Positions 31,437-40,681 of a stretch of 64,000 nt of DNA are shown in pieces (the first letter of the stretch is position 1; each line of letters starts with the position of its first letter). The position numbers and the translations under genes were made by a program. Origin of the DNA: Pseudomonas chlororaphis (GTDB lineage Bacteria; Pseudomonadota; Gammaproteobacteria; Pseudomonadales; Pseudomonadaceae); assembly GCF_000783395.1 (NCBI RefSeq), contig NZ_JSFK01000012.1:107596-171595 (forward strand), in the 5' to 3' direction. The notes beneath the pieces are model-generated. The model saw only the letters and a list, made by a program, of their open reading frames with translations. It was not told the DNA's origin and did no database searches.

Positions 31437-32420
31437 TCAGTCCGTACTCTGCGGATTCAACCAGCCACGCACCCGGCGGAACAACTGTTCCTGTTCAGCC
31501 TTGTTATCCGGCAAAGCCTTGAGCGCGACCTGGCTGAACGCCGAGGTCTTCAAGCGCTTGTTCGCCTGCATGCGCTCCAGCGCAGCGTTGCGATCCAGCG
31601 GCTTGTCCATATAGAAAATATCTACGGTCGGCAATTTCAGCGTTGGCGTCAGTTCGGCCAGTGCCGGTTTGGCTTTGGCCGGTGCCTGCGCATCGACCAT
31701 GACAAATTTTTCGATCTGCGCGGTTTGTTTTTCAGTCAGATACCGCGCGGCCCAGTAGGCACCGGTACCGTGGCCGAGTACGACAATGCTGCGCGCACTT
31801 TGCTGTTCGGCGTAGCCAATCGCCGCGTCGATCCGCGCGAAGATACGCTCGGCATCGGCCTTGGCTTGTTCTTCGGAGGTCTCGGCAACGACCTGATCGG
31901 CCACTTCGGCTTCACCGCCCGCCGCCTGTTCGATCGGTTGTGCAGTGGTGGCATCCTTGCTGCCGCTTTCCGGTGCTTTCGGCGCTGCGGCGGGCTCAAT
32001 TACACGCGGGGCAATGGCGTCGCTTTGCAGATCTGGCAGCGTGATGCTCAGGCTGCTCCAGTCGGCGTTAGGCAGTTTTTGTCGCAATGGGCCGATCGCC
32101 TGTGGCCAGTCAGCGGTTTCGCCAGCGCCGGGAATGATGATCACCGCGCCTTTGGGTTCGGCGGTGTTGGCCGGTTTCCACAGGGCGAGGAAGGTGTCGC
32201 TGCCGGCCTGCAACTGTTGCTGTTCTTGCGCCGGGACTTTACGTTCCAGTGCGGCGGCCTCTTCCTGACTACGCTCAAGCAGTGGCTGGCGTTCGGCCGG
32301 TTTTTCTTCTGCCGGTTTTTCCGCCGCAGGGGCGGGGTCGGCGGCTTCGACGGAAAACGCACAAGGCAGGATCAGCGACAGGCACAATGCTGGCATTGCC
32401 AGGCGGTAAACAGAGGGCAT
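31437..32420 (-). CDS. DUF3530 family secreted alpha/beta-hydrolase-like protein lacking the serine nucleophile
   Basis: 327 residues with a signal peptide (about 1-26), then a low-complexity Ala/Pro/Glu/Lys linker to residue 70. The hydrolase-like core begins AVIIIPGAGETADW. The nucleophile-elbow position reads VVLGHGTGAYWA (216-220), Gly in place of the usual Ser. A second Ala/Glu-rich insert lies at 140-190. This matches the DUF3530 family as I know it, of unknown function. Periplasmic by signal peptide. Catalysis by the classical triad is doubtful. Divergent from agtS. Confidence 0.8.
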   Translation of the reverse strand: MPSVYRLAMPALCLSLILPCAFSVEAADPAPAAEKPAEEKPAERQPLLERSQEEAAALERKVPAQEQQQLQAGSDTFLALWKPANTAEPKGAVIIIPGAGETADWPQAIGPLRQKLPNADWSSLSITLPDLQSDAIAPRVIEPAAAPKAPESGSKDATTAQPIEQAAGGEAEVADQVVAETSEEQAKADAERIFARIDAAIGYAEQQSARSIVVLGHGTGAYWAARYLTEKQTAQIEKFVMVDAQAPAKAKPALAELTPTLKLPTVDIFYMDKPLDRNAALERMQANKRLKTSAFSQVALKALPDNKAEQEQLFRRVRGWLNPQSTD

Positions 32421-32493
32421 CGGTTATTCCAGGCCAGAAAGTATCCCGGCAGCCTAATGGGTTGGTCAGAATTTGTCAGTGTATGAGACTTCA

Positions 32494-34890
32494 ATGAAGC
32501 GATTTTGCTGCCTGTGGGTTATCGGCTGTTTGTGCTTTCCCTTGATGGGCTGGGCGGCGCCTGCGCCGCCGTCACATCTCGCACAGTTGTCGGCGAGCCA
32601 GCAGCAATGGCTGGCGCAACACAATGAATTGCGCGTCGGCCTGGTGTTGCAAGCGCCGTATGCGCAATACGACCGGCGCTTGCAGCGGCTGTCGGGGGCC
32701 AACGTCGAGCTGATGAAGTTGTTGGCCAAGACGCTCAATGTCGAGCTGAGCTGGCGCAACTTTCAGGACCTCGGGCAGCTGGAAACCGCCGTGCGCGAGG
32801 GCGAGGTCGATATCGCTCCGGGTCTGAGCCAGACCCCGAGTGCGTTGCGTCTGTGGCAGTTTTCCGATCCTTACATGCGTGTGCCGCAACTGGTCGTCAG
32901 CGACCAGAAGGCCAGTGGCGTGGTCGATCTGGAGAAACTCGACAGCCAGGTTCGCGTCGCCGTGCGCATGCCCAGCAGCACGGCCGATTACCTGCGCGGC
33001 AATTACCCCCATCTGAATCTGCAAGGCGTGCCGCTGGAGCGTCAGGCGTTGCAGTTGCTATTGAGTCAGCAGGCCGCTTACGCCGTGGTCGATGAAGCGC
33101 AGCTCGGACGCTTGTCGGTAGAGCCTGAGTTCGCCGAACTGGTGGTGGTCGGCGATATTGGCCTGCCGCAACTGCTGCGCGTCGGCTCGCGCCGCGATTG
33201 GCCAGAGTTGGCCGGCATCGTGCAAAGTGCGCTGCGTGCAATCCCGGCCAAGGATCTGGAGCAACTGCACAACCAATGGCTGCAACCGAAATACCCGCGA
33301 CTGTCGGAGTCGCCCGGCTTCTGGCAGAACCTCAGTCTGTTGTTTGCAGTGATGCTGCTCAGTTGTGTGGCGATCGTGTTCTGGCAGCGTCGCCAACAGC
33401 ACAGCCTTGAACAACGCTTGCTCGCCGCCCGGGAAGACATCGCCTTGCGCGCGGCCAGCGAAGAAGCGCTGCGGTTGACGCAGTTCTCCATCGATCAAAG
33501 CACCGTCGGCATCCTCTGGGTCAACTGGGACAGCCATGTGCGCTACGCCAATCACGCGGCGGAAATCATGCTCGGTTATCCCTCGGGCGGACTGATCGAA
33601 CGGCCATTGATTGACTTCGAGCCGGGTCTGCACATGGACCGCTGGCTCAATCTGTGGAAGCGCGCGCGGGCCAGTGAAGAAGGGCCGTTGAGTTTCGAGA
33701 CCAGTTGCGTGCGTGCCGATGGCAGTGTTTTGCCGGCGGATGTCTCGCTGAGTTTCTTGCGTTTTCGTGACAGTGAGTATCTGGTGGTTTACCTCACCGA
33801 CGTCACCGAGCGCCGTCGCGCCCTGGCGGCGTTGCAGGAAAGCGAGGCGCGTCTGCAAGGCATTGCGGCGAATGTGCCGGGGTTGGTGTTCCGTCTGGAG
33901 CGGGCGCCGGTGACCGGGCAGATCGACTTTGCCTATATCAGTGAGGGCAGCGAAAGTCTGGTCGGTTACGCCCCGGCCACCCTGGCCCATCGCGACATGG
34001 GCCTGCGCAGCCTGGTGCATCCCGATGACAAGGCCAGTTATCACCGCACTCAGGATCAGGCGCTGGACACCGATAGTGATTGGTCGTGGCAGGGCCGAAT
34101 CCTCACGCGTCAGGGCGAGCAGCGCTGGGCCGAGATCAAGGCGATCACCCGGCAACTGGAGGATGGCGCTTATGTGTGGGACGGCATCGTCTGGGACATT
34201 ACCGAGAGCAAGCGTATCGAGCTGGAACTGGCGGCATCGCGCGAGCAACTGCGCGAACTGTCGGCGCACCTTGAGAGTGTGCGCGAAGAAGAAAAGGCGC
34301 GGATCGCCCGTGAGGTGCACGATGAACTTGGGCAGATGTTGACGGTGCTGAAACTGGAAACTTCCATGTGCGAATTGGCCTACGCGCAACTCGATCCCGG
34401 TCTGAACGAGCGGCTGAACAGCATGAAACGCCTGATCGCGCAGTTGTTCCAGTTGGTACGCGATGTGGCGACGGCATTGCGTCCGCCGATTCTCGATGCC
34501 GGGATTGCGTCGGCAATCGAGTGGCAGGCGCGGCGGTTCGAGGCGCGCACACAGATTCCGTGTCTGGTGCAGGTGCCGGACAATCTGCCGGCGCTCAGTG
34601 ATGCCAAGGCCATCGGGCTGTTTCGGATTTTGCAGGAGGCGCTGACCAATGTGATGCGCCATGCTCAGGCGCATACTGTGGAACTGACGCTGGCGCTGGA
34701 AGGCGACGAATTGTGTCTGACGGTCAGTGATGATGGCGTAGGATTTGTCCCCGCTGCCGGTCGGCCGACGTCGTTTGGACTGGTGGGCATGCGTGAGCGG
34801 GTGCTGATCATGGGCGGGCGGTTGGTGTTGGAGAGTGAGCCGGGGGAGGGCACCAGTCTGGTGGTGCGGGTGCCGGTGAGTGAGGTCTGA
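32494..34890 (+). CDS. agtS: AgtS-type sensor histidine kinase with periplasmic binding domain
   Basis: 798 residues from MKRFCCLWVIG, with a signal peptide ending near GWAA. Order: SBP_bac_3 domain (about 40-265), transmembrane helix (about 280-300, LLFAVMLLSCVAIVFW), PAS (about 325-445), PAS/PAC (about 450-570), HisKA_3 with phospho-acceptor His609 (REVHDELGQ), and HATPase_c with NVMRHAQAH and DDGVGF. NarL-class kinases of this kind pair with LuxR-type regulators, here agtR downstream. Position and architecture match PAO1 PA0600 (AgtS), reported to control 4-aminobutyrate/5-aminovalerate uptake. The ligand is inferred. Confidence 0.88.
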   Translation: MKRFCCLWVIGCLCFPLMGWAAPAPPSHLAQLSASQQQWLAQHNELRVGLVLQAPYAQYDRRLQRLSGANVELMKLLAKTLNVELSWRNFQDLGQLETAVREGEVDIAPGLSQTPSALRLWQFSDPYMRVPQLVVSDQKASGVVDLEKLDSQVRVAVRMPSSTADYLRGNYPHLNLQGVPLERQALQLLLSQQAAYAVVDEAQLGRLSVEPEFAELVVVGDIGLPQLLRVGSRRDWPELAGIVQSALRAIPAKDLEQLHNQWLQPKYPRLSESPGFWQNLSLLFAVMLLSCVAIVFWQRRQQHSLEQRLLAAREDIALRAASEEALRLTQFSIDQSTVGILWVNWDSHVRYANHAAEIMLGYPSGGLIERPLIDFEPGLHMDRWLNLWKRARASEEGPLSFETSCVRADGSVLPADVSLSFLRFRDSEYLVVYLTDVTERRRALAALQESEARLQGIAANVPGLVFRLERAPVTGQIDFAYISEGSESLVGYAPATLAHRDMGLRSLVHPDDKASYHRTQDQALDTDSDWSWQGRILTRQGEQRWAEIKAITRQLEDGAYVWDGIVWDITESKRIELELAASREQLRELSAHLESVREEEKARIAREVHDELGQMLTVLKLETSMCELAYAQLDPGLNERLNSMKRLIAQLFQLVRDVATALRPPILDAGIASAIEWQARRFEARTQIPCLVQVPDNLPALSDAKAIGLFRILQEALTNVMRHAQAHTVELTLALEGDELCLTVSDDGVGFVPAAGRPTSFGLVGMRERVLIMGGRLVLESEPGEGTSLVVRVPVSEV

Positions 34891-34917
34891 TGGTCGGGTG
34901 GTGTTGATGCTGGCCTC

Positions 34918-34981
34918 TTCGCGAGCAGGCTCGCTCCCACCTTGGAATGCATTTCCTTGTGGGAGCGAGCCTGCTCGCGAA
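34918..34981. repeat. REP pair (GCGAGCAGGCTCGCTCCCAC family) between agtS and agtR
   Basis: Inverted arms tcgcgagcaggctcgctcccac and gtgggagcgagcctgctcgcga with a 19-base spacer. It lies inside the two-gene operon, in the 125-base gap before agtR, and could reduce kinase/regulator mRNA stoichiometry. Confidence 0.92.
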
Positions 34982-35015
34982 TCTTGGTTTCTAAACAAGA
35001 ACAATGGAGAAAAAC

Positions 35016-35645
35016 GTGATCCGTGTACTGGTAGCCGAAGACCACACCATCGTCCGTGAAGGCATCAAGCAATTGATCGGCCTGGCCAAGGATCTGCAAG
35101 TGGTGGGCGAGGCGAGCAATGGCGAGCAATTGCTCGAGACCCTGCGCCATATTCCGTGCGAAGTGGTGCTGCTCGACATCTCCATGCCCGGGGTCAATGG
35201 CCTGGAGGCGATCCCGCGAATCCGTGCGCTGAACAATCCGCCAGCGATTCTGGTGCTGTCGATGCACGACGAAGCGCAGATGGCCGCGCGGGCGCTGAAG
35301 GTCGGCGCAGCCGGGTATGCGACCAAGGACAGTGATCCGGCGCTGTTGCTCACCGCTATTCGCAAAGTCGCGGCGGGGGGGCGTTACATCGATCCGGATC
35401 TGGCGGATCGCATGGTGTTTGAAGTCGGCCTGACCGATGCGCGGCCGCTGCATTCGCTGCTGTCCGAACGCGAGTTCTCGGTGTTCGAACGCCTGGCCCA
35501 GGGCGCCAACGTCAACGACATCGCCCAGCAACTGGCGCTGAGCAGCAAAACCATCAGCACCCACAAGGCGCGGCTGATGCAGAAGCTCAACATCACCTCG
35601 CTGGCCGAACTGGTCAAATACGCGATGGAACACAAGCTCCTCTAA
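35016..35645 (+). CDS. agtR: AgtR-type NarL/LuxR family response regulator
   Basis: 209 residues from a GTG at 35016 preceded by GGAG with 6-base spacing. An ATG at 35004 adds MEKN but has a poor ribosome site. The receiver domain has acidic pocket AED, phospho-acceptor Asp54 in VVLLDISMPG, switch Ser in LVLSMHD and Lys in ATKDS. A C-terminal LuxR helix-turn-helix (LAQGANVNDIAQQLALSSKTISTHKARLMQKL) follows. The likely output is activation of agtABCD, as for PAO1 PA0601; this is inferred from synteny. Confidence 0.88.
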   Translation: MIRVLVAEDHTIVREGIKQLIGLAKDLQVVGEASNGEQLLETLRHIPCEVVLLDISMPGVNGLEAIPRIRALNNPPAILVLSMHDEAQMAARALKVGAAGYATKDSDPALLLTAIRKVAAGGRYIDPDLADRMVFEVGLTDARPLHSLLSEREFSVFERLAQGANVNDIAQQLALSSKTISTHKARLMQKLNITSLAELVKYAMEHKLL

Positions 35646-35660
35646 ATGCACCACAAAACT

Positions 35661-35751
35661 CTGTGGGAGCTGGCTTGCCAGCGATGAGGGCATGTCAATC
35701 ACATCAATGTCGGCTGACCCACCGCTATCGCTGGCAAGCCAGCTCCCACAG
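35661..35751. repeat. REP pair (GTGGGAGCTGGCTTGCCAGC family)
   Basis: ctgtgggagctggcttgccagcgat and the inverse atcgctggcaagccagctcccacag are separated by about 40 bases, just past the agtR stop. A single copy of the same family is at 53285. Confidence 0.92.
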
Positions 35752-35993
35752 GTTTCGTTGTTTAACCCTGGATTGTGGGCATATCTGTTAGCGACACGCG
35801 CTTTTGCTTGTTCTTGTGGCTCGCAGCTTGTCGCTTGTCACTGCCTTATCCATTAGCGCCATCCTTGTAGGGCAATCCCTACCCCCAACCTTCCATCCGG
35901 CTGAGGCGATTCTCTCCTGCGCCCCGATTTGCGTGGCTGTCAGCAGCCACTAGGCTTAACCCACAAGCAGTCATCAACAACAAAGGTGTGGGT
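35752..35993 (+). promoter_or_regulatory. agtABCD upstream region
   Basis: The 348-base gap between agtR and agtA holds the REP pair above and then about 240 bases with no gene. A GCAGCTTGTCGCTTGTCACTG stretch at about 35825 resembles the repeat seen at 18761. The remainder must hold the agtA promoter and probably AgtR sites. I could not place boxes reliably. Confidence 0.5.
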
Positions 35994-37118
35994 ATGAGCC
36001 AGGTCGATACAAACGCAGGGGCCAGTGATGTGCTGGTCAGCTTTCGTGGAGTGCAGAAGAGCTACGACGGCGAGAACCTGATCGTCAAAGACCTCAACCT
36101 GGACATTCGCAAAGGCGAATTCCTCACCCTGCTCGGGCCGTCCGGTTCCGGCAAGACCACCAGCCTGATGATGCTCGCCGGTTTCGAAACGCCGACCGCT
36201 GGCGAGATTCTGCTGGCCGGCCGCTCTATCAACAACGTGCCGCCGCACAAGCGCGACATCGGCATGGTGTTCCAGAACTACGCGCTGTTCCCGCACATGA
36301 CTGTGGCCGAAAACCTCGCGTTCCCGCTGACCGTGCGTGGCCTGAACAAGAGCGACGTCAGCGATCGCGTGAAGAAAGTCCTCAGCATGGTCCAGCTCGA
36401 CGCGTTCGCTTCGCGCTATCCGGCGCAGTTGTCCGGTGGTCAGCAACAGCGTGTGGCGCTGGCCCGCGCGCTGGTGTTCGAACCGCAACTGGTGCTGATG
36501 GACGAACCCCTCGGTGCCCTCGACAAACAACTGCGTGAACACATGCAGATGGAAATCAAACACCTGCACCAGCGCCTCGGCGTGACCGTGGTCTACGTGA
36601 CCCACGATCAGGGTGAAGCGCTGACCATGTCCGACCGCGTCGCGGTGTTCCATCAAGGCGAAATCCAGCAGATCGCCCCACCGCGCACCCTTTACGAAGA
36701 ACCGAAAAATACCTTCGTCGCCAACTTCATCGGTGAGAACAACCGCCTCAACGGTCGCCTGCTCAGCCAGAGCGGTGAGCGTTGCGTGGTCGAGTTGGGT
36801 CGTGGCGAAAAGGTCGAGGCGCTGGCGGTCAACGTCGGCCAGACCGGCGAACCGGTGACTTTGTCGATCCGTCCGGAGCGCGTCAGCCTCAACGGTTCGA
36901 GCGATCAATGCGTTAACCGCTTCTCAGGGAGGGTGGCGGAATTCATCTATCTGGGCGACCACGTCCGGGTGCGCCTGGAAGTCTGCGGCAAGACCGACTT
37001 CTTCGTGAAACAGCCGATTGCCGAGCTCGATCCTGCGCTCGCTGTCGGCGACGTGGTTCCGCTTGGCTGGCAGGTCGAGCACGTACGCGCACTCGATCCT
37101 CTTCTAGAGGCGAACTGA
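35994..37118 (+). CDS. agtA: ABC importer ATP-binding protein AgtA (polyamine/GABA-type)
   Basis: 374 residues from MSQVDTNAG, with AAAGGTG upstream. All ATPase motifs are intact: Walker A GPSGSGKTT, Q-loop FQNYALFPH, signature LSGGQQQR, Walker B LVLMDEPLGALD and H-switch VTHDQGEAL. A TOBE domain fills the C-terminal 110 residues. PotA-like. Gene order ATPase, binding protein, permease, permease matches agtABCD (PA0603-PA0606), reported for 4-aminobutyrate and 5-aminovalerate uptake. Confidence 0.9.
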   Translation: MSQVDTNAGASDVLVSFRGVQKSYDGENLIVKDLNLDIRKGEFLTLLGPSGSGKTTSLMMLAGFETPTAGEILLAGRSINNVPPHKRDIGMVFQNYALFPHMTVAENLAFPLTVRGLNKSDVSDRVKKVLSMVQLDAFASRYPAQLSGGQQQRVALARALVFEPQLVLMDEPLGALDKQLREHMQMEIKHLHQRLGVTVVYVTHDQGEALTMSDRVAVFHQGEIQQIAPPRTLYEEPKNTFVANFIGENNRLNGRLLSQSGERCVVELGRGEKVEALAVNVGQTGEPVTLSIRPERVSLNGSSDQCVNRFSGRVAEFIYLGDHVRVRLEVCGKTDFFVKQPIAELDPALAVGDVVPLGWQVEHVRALDPLLEAN

Positions 37119-37166
37119 TCGCCCCGGCAATACCAACACCAACCCTGCACGTGGAGAGAACAATAA

Positions 37167-38210
37167 ATGTTGAGATCCCTGAAGTTCACCGCCCTGACCC
37201 TGGGCCTGATGGGTGCGGCCAGCGCGATGGCCGCCGGCCCGGATTTGACCGTGGTGTCGTTTGGCGGGGCGAACAAGGCGGCGCAAGTCAAAGCCTTCTA
37301 TGCACCGTGGGAAGCGGCAGGTAACGGCAAGATCGTCGCCGGCGAATACAACGGCGAAATGGCCAAGGTCAAAGCCATGGTCGACACCAAAAGCGTGTCG
37401 TGGGACCTGGTCGAAGTTGAATCGCCAGAGCTGTCCCGTGGCTGCGACGAAGACATGTTCGAACAACTCGACCCGGCGCTGTTCGGCAAAACCGAAGATT
37501 ACGTCAAAGGCGCAATTCAGCCGTGCGGCGTAGGTTTCTTCGTTTGGTCGACCGTACTCGCTTACAACGCCGACAAGCTGAAAACCGCACCGACCAGCTG
37601 GGCGGATTTCTGGGACACCAAGAAATTCCCGGGCAAACGTGGCCTGCGTAAAGGTGCCAAGTACACCCTCGAATTCGCTTTGATGGCCGATGGTGTGGCG
37701 CCGAAAGACGTCTACAAGGAACTGGCGAGCAAGGGGGGCCAGGATCGCGCGTTCAAGAAACTTGATGAGCTGAAACCGAGCATCCAATGGTGGGAAGCCG
37801 GCGCGCAACCGCCGCAATACCTCGCTTCCGGTGACGTAGTGATGAGCTCGGCCTACAACGGTCGCATCGCTGCCGTGCAAAAAGAATCCAACCTGAAAGT
37901 GGTGTGGAACGGCGGCATCTACGACTTCGACGCCTGGGCCATTCCGAAAGGTCTGGACGCCAAACGCGCGGAAGCGGCGAAGAAGTTCATCGCCTTCTCG
38001 GTACAGCCGCAGCAGCAGAAGACCTACTCGGAAAACATCGCCTACGGCCCTGCCAACACACAGGCTGTGCCGCTGCTGGCCAAGGATGTCCTGAAAGACA
38101 TGCCGACCACCCCGGAAAACATCGCCAACCAGGTGCAGATCGACGTCAGCTTCTGGGCTGACAACGGCGAGCAACTGGAGCAGCGCTTCAATTCCTGGGC
38201 GGCGAAATAA
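37167..38210 (+). CDS. agtB: ABC importer periplasmic substrate-binding protein AgtB
   Basis: 347 residues with a classic signal peptide (MLRSLKFTALTLGLMGAASAMA). PotD/PotF-like type 2 binding fold: LTVVSFGGANKAAQVKAFYAPWE, NGEMAKVKAMVD, WDLVEVESPEL. A GAGAG ribosome site is upstream. It should deliver a small amino-alkyl acid or diamine to AgtCD. Like other binding proteins it is probably made in excess over the membrane subunits; a large palindromic element follows before agtC. Confidence 0.9.
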   Translation: MLRSLKFTALTLGLMGAASAMAAGPDLTVVSFGGANKAAQVKAFYAPWEAAGNGKIVAGEYNGEMAKVKAMVDTKSVSWDLVEVESPELSRGCDEDMFEQLDPALFGKTEDYVKGAIQPCGVGFFVWSTVLAYNADKLKTAPTSWADFWDTKKFPGKRGLRKGAKYTLEFALMADGVAPKDVYKELASKGGQDRAFKKLDELKPSIQWWEAGAQPPQYLASGDVVMSSAYNGRIAAVQKESNLKVVWNGGIYDFDAWAIPKGLDAKRAEAAKKFIAFSVQPQQQKTYSENIAYGPANTQAVPLLAKDVLKDMPTTPENIANQVQIDVSFWADNGEQLEQRFNSWAAK

Positions 38211-38240
38211 CCCGAGCATACGGGCCGACGGCTTTCCGGA

Positions 38241-38347
38241 TGATCGTTCCCACGCTCTGCGTGGGAATGCCGCCCGGGACGCTCCGCGTCCCTGTGTGAC
38301 GCAGAGCGTCACTGGATTCATTCCCACGCGGAGCGTGGGAACGATCA
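38241..38347. repeat. 107-bp palindromic element between agtB and agtC
   Basis: The ends are tgatcgttcccacgctctgc and gcggagcgtgggaacgatca, near-perfect terminal inverted repeats of about 28 bases. Inside are two smaller hairpins (gggacgctccgcgtccc and gacgcagagcgtc). It is MITE/REP-like, of a kind common in fluorescens-group genomes, and sits in an operon gap. It could act as a 3' mRNA stabiliser or partial terminator after agtB. Confidence 0.88.
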
Positions 38348-38414
38348 TGTGTAGCTATCAATAACAGAGGTGGTTCGCCACCTCTGTAACGATCAAAGAT
38401 TTGCGGAGTACGTC

Positions 38415-39662
38415 ATGGCCATCGCCGTTCCCCTGAACGAGGGCAACAGCCCCACCTTGAAGCAGAAGCTCAAGCGCGCCGAGCGGGTCAACCGCTGGAA
38501 GGCTCAAGCGCTGATTGCGCCGCTGGTGCTGTTTCTGTTGCTGGTGTTTCTGGTGCCGATCGTGGCGCTGCTCTACAAAAGCGTCGGCAACCCCGAAGTG
38601 GTCGGCGGCATGCCGCGCACCGTGGCGGCCATCGCCAGTTGGGACGGCCGCGGCCTGCCCGCTGAACCGGTCTACAAAGCCGCCGGCGAAGACCTCGCCG
38701 AAGCGCGCAAAAACCAGACGCTGGGCGATCTGTCCAAGCGCTTGAACATGGAGTTGGCCGGCTATCGCAGCCTGCTGACCAAAACCGCCCGGGCGCTGCC
38801 GTTCGCCAGCGAACCGGCCTCCTATAAAGAAGCGCTGGAAGCTCTCGACGAACGTTGGGGCGACCCGGCTTACTGGCAAGCGGTCAAACGCAACACCAGC
38901 AGCATCACCCCGTATTACCTGCTGGCGGCAGTCGATCACCGCATCGACGACCTCGGCGAAATCGCCCCGGCCACCCCGGATCAGGCGATCTACCTCGACA
39001 TCTTCGCCCGCACCTTCTGGATGGGTCTGGTCATCACCGTGATCTGCCTGGTGCTCGCCTATCCTCTGGCCTACCTGCTGGCGAACCTGCCATCGCGGCA
39101 AAGCAACCTGCTGATGATTCTGGTGCTGCTGCCGTTCTGGACCTCGATTCTGGTGCGCGTCGCCGCTTGGATCGTACTGCTGCAATCGGGCGGGCTGATC
39201 AACAGCGGCCTGATGGCCATGGGCATCATCGATAAACCGCTGGAACTGGTGTTCAACCGCACCGGTGTGTACATCTCGATGGTGCACATCTTGCTGCCGT
39301 TCATGATTCTGCCAATCTACAGCGTGATGAAAGGCATTTCGCCAACCTACATGCGCGCGGCGATTTCCCTCGGCTGCCACCCGTTCGCCAGTTTCTGGCG
39401 TGTGTACTTCCCGCAGACCTATGCCGGTGTTGGCGCCGGTTGCCTGTTGGTGTTCATCCTCGCCATCGGCTACTACATCACCCCGGCGCTGCTCGGCAGC
39501 CCGAACGATCAAATGGTCAGCTACTTCGTCGCCTTCTACACCAACACCAGCATCAACTGGGGCATGGCCACCGCGCTGGGCGGGCTGTTGCTGCTGGCGA
39601 CCGTGGTGCTTTATCTGATTTACAGCTGGCTGGTCGGCGCCAGTCGCCTGCGCCTGAGCTAA
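38415..39662 (+). CDS. agtC: ABC importer permease AgtC with a large periplasmic insert
   Basis: 415 residues from MAIAVPLNEG, with GCGGAG upstream. PotB-like permease: first transmembrane helix at 32-54, then about 140 hydrophilic residues (57-195) before the remaining five helices. The EAA-type cytoplasmic loop is YMRAAISLGCHPFASFWRVYFPQT. The insert has helices rich in Ala, Lys and Glu and is longer than in classical PotB. It forms the channel with AgtD. Longer frame upstream rejected. Confidence 0.9.
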   Translation: MAIAVPLNEGNSPTLKQKLKRAERVNRWKAQALIAPLVLFLLLVFLVPIVALLYKSVGNPEVVGGMPRTVAAIASWDGRGLPAEPVYKAAGEDLAEARKNQTLGDLSKRLNMELAGYRSLLTKTARALPFASEPASYKEALEALDERWGDPAYWQAVKRNTSSITPYYLLAAVDHRIDDLGEIAPATPDQAIYLDIFARTFWMGLVITVICLVLAYPLAYLLANLPSRQSNLLMILVLLPFWTSILVRVAAWIVLLQSGGLINSGLMAMGIIDKPLELVFNRTGVYISMVHILLPFMILPIYSVMKGISPTYMRAAISLGCHPFASFWRVYFPQTYAGVGAGCLLVFILAIGYYITPALLGSPNDQMVSYFVAFYTNTSINWGMATALGGLLLLATVVLYLIYSWLVGASRLRLS

Positions 39663-39674
39663 GGGGAATTCGAG

Positions 39675-40499
39675 ATGCTGAGTCCTTACATGTCACCCAT
39701 TGAACGGGTGTGGTTCTACAGCCTGCGGATCCTCTGCGGCCTGATTCTGTTGTTCCTGATTCTGCCGGTGCTGGTGATCATTCCGCTGTCGTTCAACTCG
39801 GGCAGTTTTCTGGTCTATCCGCTGCAGGGTTTCTCGCTGCAGTGGTACCACGACTTCTTCGCCTCGGCGGAATGGATGCGCGCTCTGAAGAACAGCATCA
39901 TCGTCGCCCCGGCGGCGACGGTGCTGGCGATGATCTTCGGTACGCTGGCGGCGATTGGCCTGACTCGCGGTGACTTCCCCGGCAAAGCGCTGGTGATGGC
40001 GCTGGTGATCTCGCCGATGGTGGTGCCGGTGGTGATTATTGGTGTGGCGAGTTATCTGTTTTTTGCGCCGCTGGGATTGGGTAACAGCTTCTTCTCGCTG
40101 ATTGTGGTGCACGCGGTGTTGGGTGTGCCGTTTGTGATCATCACGGTGTCGGCGACGTTGCAGGGGTTTAACCATAATCTGGTGCGGGCTGCCGCGAGTC
40201 TGGGTGCATCGCCGTTAACTGCGTTCCGTCGGGTGACGCTGCCGTTGATTGCGCCGGGGGTGATTTCCGGGGCGCTGTTTGCGTTTGCGACTTCGTTTGA
40301 TGAGGTGGTGGTGACGTTGTTTCTTGCCGGGCCTGAGCAGGCGACGTTGCCTCGACAGATGTTCAGCGGGATTCGGGAGAACCTCAGCCCGACCATCGCC
40401 GCTGCCGCGACCTTGCTGATCGCTTTCTCGGTGATTCTGCTGCTGACCCTGGAATGGTTGCGTGGGCGCAGCGAGAAACTGCGCACTGCTCAGGTTTAA
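39675..40499 (+). CDS. agtD: ABC importer permease AgtD
   Basis: 274 residues, PotC-like, six hydrophobic segments, EAA loop VRAAASLGASPLTAFRRVTLPLI. AAGGGGAATTCGAG upstream of the ATG. Twelve bases after agtC, so co-translated. Third-position GC drops in the second half of the gene (from about 40010), which might reflect recombination with a relative; this is an impression, not a calculation. Confidence 0.9.
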   Translation: MLSPYMSPIERVWFYSLRILCGLILLFLILPVLVIIPLSFNSGSFLVYPLQGFSLQWYHDFFASAEWMRALKNSIIVAPAATVLAMIFGTLAAIGLTRGDFPGKALVMALVISPMVVPVVIIGVASYLFFAPLGLGNSFFSLIVVHAVLGVPFVIITVSATLQGFNHNLVRAAASLGASPLTAFRRVTLPLIAPGVISGALFAFATSFDEVVVTLFLAGPEQATLPRQMFSGIRENLSPTIAAAATLLIAFSVILLLTLEWLRGRSEKLRTAQV

Positions 40500-40518
40500 G
40501 GGCCAGATCAAAAGCTTA

Positions 40519-40681
40519 CCCCCTCACCCCAGCCCTCTCCCCCAGGGGGGGCGAGGGGGAAAGGGAGCAGATATTCGTGCTGTTCAAGGCCTGAGTTCGA
40601 TTCGGTAATTCAGGTCGGTGTACTTCGAGAGTACAACTCGGTCAGTCCCCTCTCCCTCTGGGAGAGGGTTAGGGTGAGGGG
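40519..40681. repeat. 163-bp inverted-repeat element (CCCTCACCC...CTCTCCC family)
   Basis: The left arm is cccctcaccccagccctctccc followed by a G-run; the right arm is gggagagggttagggtgagggg. This pyrimidine/purine asymmetric palindrome is widespread in Pseudomonas genomes. The spacer contains a near-perfect ttcggtaattcaggtcg-type unique stretch and no gene. It separates agtD from the alcohol dehydrogenase gene and probably ends the agt transcript. Confidence 0.85.
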
